Assembly (NCBI GenBank): GCA_004802705.1 | Contig: SGPL01000074.1 | Span: 22,866 to 86,865 of the forward strand | DNA: 64,000 nt | From: Bondarzewia mesenterica | Taxonomy: Eukaryota; Basidiomycota; Agaricomycetes; Russulales; Bondarzewiaceae | Reading direction: 5' to 3' | Part shown: piece after piece, positions 60,257 to 64,000 of the stretch | How the letters are laid out: each line of letters begins with the position of its first letter | How positions within the stretch are numbered: position 1 is the first letter of the stretch | Position numbers and translations under genes: made by a program | Notes under the pieces: generated by a model | The model's input: only the letters and a program-made list of their open reading frames with translations | Database searches by the model: none | Told to the model about the DNA's origin: nothing

Positions 60257-63200
60257 TCACAATGTATCCGATGAGGGACCGTCCCTCCGATCCGGGTTCG
60301 CGACAAATAGCGAAGGTTTCGGCACGAGCCCATAACGCACCACAGGTCTGGGACTTGAACGCTCCTCCCTCTGCCATGTATTGGTCGGCGGCGGAGGGCC
60401 TTCAGCACCTCGCGACAGTCTTCGTTCATACGCCTGAATGCGAGAAGCCACCCCGCTCACGCCTGCAGTCGAAATACGTCGTGTTGGAGAGGGAGGCACT
60501 GCCATAGGCAATGGACGATCAAGGATCGACGCTTGTTCACCGTGGCCGGTCACATCCATATGCACCTGGGCGTCAGTTGGCGNAGTTGCGTACACAGGGG
60601 TCACAAACGACACCTCTGCGCTCTCCGCCTCCGAAGTCTGCCGCACGAGCGCCAGCGGTGGCGTGCTGGGCCCCGCATTGCCGAAATCGTCACCGAGGGC
60701 TGCGCTCGTTGTCGTTTGCGAGTCAATCGTCGAGTCGCGTTGTACGATCGCCATGGATCCCTCAGCCCGTTCCAGTGTCTCCGTGTTCGCGGTCTGCAAC
60801 GACGACACCGACTTGGCGTGCCTCGCAGCTCCATACAGCGAAGCGCGTCGCGCAACACCGCCACTCCCGACAAAAGTCTCATCCTGCGATCCCGACCCCG
60901 AGGCCGCGCGCAGCTTCTTGAACTCGGGCGAATCCGACATGTTGGAATGCTGCGATTCCTCGATGGTGATAAGCCTCGGCGGCGGGTTCGGATCTCGGAA
61001 GTCCAAGAACGTCGATCGACCAGAAGTGCTCCCACTGCTCGCGTCACCCGACAGTCGATCGAGGAGGGGCGTCCGCGCAAAGCGCGCCCACCATGAATTG
61101 GACCTACGCATAGGCTGACTTGGCGAAGGGTTGGCGTCGATGATCGAGGTCGGCCGACGCACTGACATGTCATTTGAGGACCGAGAACTATCGTAATGGC
61201 TAGACGAGACGATGTGCGAAGACGAGGAGCCCGATAAGCTGTTCCGTGAAGCTTGTTCGATGAGCGGCGACATGGGGACGAAGTCAACTGTTGATGGTAA
61301 AGCAGTGCGCAGGGACGCGTGAGGAGGTTTTGATATCACACCCACAGCACGAAGGCTTCCCGGTTCCGAGCCATCATCTGAGCCTGCATCGTGCAAAACC
61401 TCCAGATCACGATCCTCAAAGGGATCTCTATTCGTCCTCACCGTGCCCGATGATGATGAAGAGGCCCATCCACCTCGCGGTCTATCCGGCGTATCCTCCT
61501 CATCAGCGGGGTCTCCGGACATCAACCCCACCTCATCAGAAAACGGATTCTTCTCGTTCCATTCTGCACTGCCATGCGTCGGTTCTCGTGACCGAGTACC
61601 ATGTCCTCCAAGCGCACGGAGCGAAGCCCAGCTTCCAGTGACCACTTCCGCGATATTTCTCGCCCGACTGCTCCTGCCACTCCCCGCTGCACTCCAGCTG
61701 CTCCCGCTCTCCTCCCGCGACACATGCCGCCACTGCGATGACCCGAAACTCCTGTCCTCGTCCGCAAACATGTCGCGCCTCTCTCGGCCCTGCTGGCGCC
61801 ACACACATCCGAGACCTACAGCACCGAGGACAGCAGGGAATAGCACACGCCCTTTCTCTTGCGCTCCAGCCATGGGAATTGCAGTCACGCCATGTGGATT
61901 TTCCTCGTCGTCCGTCGTGCCAAGCGGGTGGAACGCCAACGCTCTGTGCTGTGCTCGCCGACGGGCATAGTAAACAGCAGCACTCGCGCCGACGATGAAG
62001 CCAAGCACACCGAGGATAGTGCCCACGGCGATAGCGGTCGCCTTGCTTGTATGGGATCCGCCGCTATCCGGACTATCGCCGTTGCCATTCCCGTTCCCGT
62101 TATTGCCGCCGCCTCCCCCATTGCCCTGAGTGCTTGTGGGACGACCATCCGGCCCCGTTGCCGTACCCGTCAAACCTGCTGAGTGATGACTTCCACCAGT
62201 ACCAGACGGATCTGAGCCCGTATATCCCGGTGAGGAAGCGGTGTTGGTGTGACTAGGATCACCTGCACCGGTCTGGGTGGGGGCGGGGAGTGTCTGATGT
62301 GCAGGGGCACCCGTACTTGGCGTGAAAGACGTCGAAAAATCGCCGGAGTCGACATCGAATATGTGTAGGTTCGCATCAGCGGGGCCGGATGAACTGTAGC
62401 CTACCAAAACGTTTGCGTTTCCTGCTCATTACGATTAAAGATAAGGGATCCTGGCACTCACCAAATCCGAAGATCACCTGGTTACCGGCGCAAACCGCAA
62501 AGTGATCCCTGCGCCCCCCTAACCCAGACAGGACATCCACTGAAGACCACACCATGGGGCTTTTCGAAGTGTCCAGGATCCAACCGTCGCTGAAGTTGTT
62601 CTGGAAGCCGGAATCCGTCCCTCCGTGGATGATAACACGTCCATCGTACAAAATGACGGAAGCAAACGCCATACGAGAACTGGGTAAACTGGAATTGTCC
62701 ACTTCGACGGTCGCCCAAGCCAAGTTCGACTGAGTAGTATCCAAGGCCCAGATAGTCCCAAAGGAATTAAGCCGGCCTTCCGACTGGGAGTATCCACCAA
62801 AAACGATGAGACGACCGTCCTGTAGAACGATAGATGCATGGCCGTAAATGTCCGTAGGTGCATTAGTAGACGGGAGTTGTGTGAACGACGGGGAACTCGG
62901 GTCAAAGACATAGTGGTCGGAAAACCCGTTCGAAGACCCATCCGCGCGCTCCCCGCCCACAATCCAAATCTTCCCACCTGTCGAGGACGCAGAATGGCGC
63001 ACGCGCCGCTGGGGCTCGCCGGCCCACCCTTCGCTCTCGTTGACCCAAGTCGGTGCAAGGCGGTTGTAGATGTTCAGAAGCAGGGCCGAGTCCGACCTGT
63101 CCATCAGTTGTTGCTCTGATAGGGGACCAGAGTTACCACCGAAAACCAGCGCGTAGGATTGGTTGAAGACGGAGAGCGTGTGCCAGGCCAGTTCTGGTCC

Positions 63201-63552
63201 GTCTGGGGTAGACGAATTCTGAGAGCCGCTGATGTACTGCCATGGTGGGGAGGTGGGATCGAATGAAGAGGATAAGGAGAGGAAGAGGAGGTCGTCATTC
63301 CAAGGAGCGGATAAATAGGAGAATTGATTGTATTGGTCGGTCTTTCCGCCGAACACGAAGAGAGCGTCGTCAACTATTGCGACTGCTTGGCCCCATCTGT
63401 CCCATCCATCCCCCGGATTAATATGCTTCACGGGGAGCGAAAAAAAATGGGAGCTTTGCGTACCTAGGAAGCGCGGAATAAGCCGCCTGAGTATGTCCAA
63501 CCAAGAACAACAGGCAAAGAATCCCGAGTCGATGCTCCAAATGTCGCAACAT
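60257..63552 (-). CDS. secreted/transmembrane kelch-repeat protein
   Basis: Type I membrane protein of about 1,050 residues, three exons. Signal peptide MLRHLEHRLGILCLLFLVGH ends near TQA; an intron at about 63395-63461 joins SALPR to WGQAVAIVDDALFVFGGKTD. Kelch repeats fill residues about 30-370 (LVFGGNSGPLS, IWIVGGERADG, LIVFGGYSQSEG, VIIHGGTDSGF). A second intron near 62404-62460 leads into NANVLVGYSSSGPADANL. A Ser/Thr/Gly-rich stalk follows, then one membrane span (IAVGTILGVLGFIVGASAAV followed by YYARRRA). The cytoplasmic tail of about 550 residues is disordered and Ser-rich. One residue is unknown (N at 60583). The ligand is unknown; such architecture is common in basidiomycetes. Confidence 0.88.
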
Positions 63553-64000
63553 GACAGTCGTTTAGAGGTAGGCTCTCGTATCGTGGGGGGTGTATACTTC
63601 TGGCGTGAATGGGGTCGTTAATGATTCGTGAACGAAGGAAGCAAATAGTTCTAGGGGTGAAATGGCTTGAGCTATGCACAGACCACCTCCGAGCCGACTC
63701 ACCAACTTGCCGTCGGTGGCTCTATTCGGAGGCGCACGTGGCTAAAGGATCCAGACCCACCTTGAACAAGTCCTGCATACCAGTCCGCATCCAACGTCGA
63801 GAGCGAAATCTCTCCGAGTCGTACCAGTGGAGGAGAGTCGTGCGTTGTGCTGGCTGCTATATTCTCGAGTGAGCAGGGATAATCGAGTCATAGATCGGTT
63901 TTCTGACTTTTGTTACGTCCTAATTCAATCTCGTTACGTCACTTTTTCAAACGCCTCCTGAGAGCTCCTGAGCGCTCCAACAACTCGAGCCTATCAATGT
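63553..64000. other. upstream flank of kelch gene
   Basis: Promoter side of the kelch gene up to the window edge. No coding sequence recognised. Confidence 0.4.

Overview
The window is nuclear DNA of a filamentous basidiomycete, most likely an agaricomycete. Genes are dense on both strands and broken by many short introns of about 50-60 nt with GTRNGT donors. Several exons are only 11-27 nt long. The gene set mixes conserved eukaryotic housekeeping genes with typical mushroom accessory genes (cytochrome P450, GH5 glucanase, kelch membrane protein, cellobiose-dehydrogenase-type cytochrome relic). Exon structures were assembled by eye from splice sites and family conservation, so gene ends are firm only where a start or stop codon is given. 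Five single N bases and at least one likely one-base error show that the assembly is draft quality.

Left part (1-18 kb): TRM9 tRNA wobble methyltransferase, NAC alpha (EGD2, with a frameshift in the given sequence), an oil-body-associated (DUF1264) protein, hamartin/TSC1, HSP90 with two perfect heat-shock elements, and an unrecognised proline/serine/arginine-rich protein. Three intron-containing tRNA genes follow (one Ser-GCT, two Asn-GTT), the two Asn copies lying either side of phosphoserine aminotransferase (SER1). A prolyl-4-hydroxylase-like oxygenase and the RRP3 rRNA helicase are convergent.

Middle (18-46 kb): TRAPPC10/Trs130, ALG3 and a GH5 glucanase run in tandem on the minus strand. 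Next is a long minus-strand gene that joins an IST1 (ESCRT-III regulator) domain to a TBC1D13-like TBC domain and a long Ser-rich tail. Then come a multipass membrane protein, a protein with a degenerate retropepsin-like domain, and a decayed CDH-cytochrome gene. After these are SNU13, UBC9 and proteasome beta5 (the last two head to head) and a Sac2-type phosphoinositide phosphatase. Membrane traffic is a recurring theme (TRAPP, IST1-TBC, Sac2), but nothing in the sequence shows co-regulation.

Right part (46-64 kb) is gene-poor and locally GC-rich. Only acyl-CoA-binding protein, a P450, a small MITE-like element, an HMG-box-like protein and a secreted/transmembrane kelch protein are convincing. 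The stretches 45.9-51.5 kb and 52.2-54.9 kb hold open frames but no family I recognise. No CRISPR array, rRNA, prophage or full-length transposon was seen.
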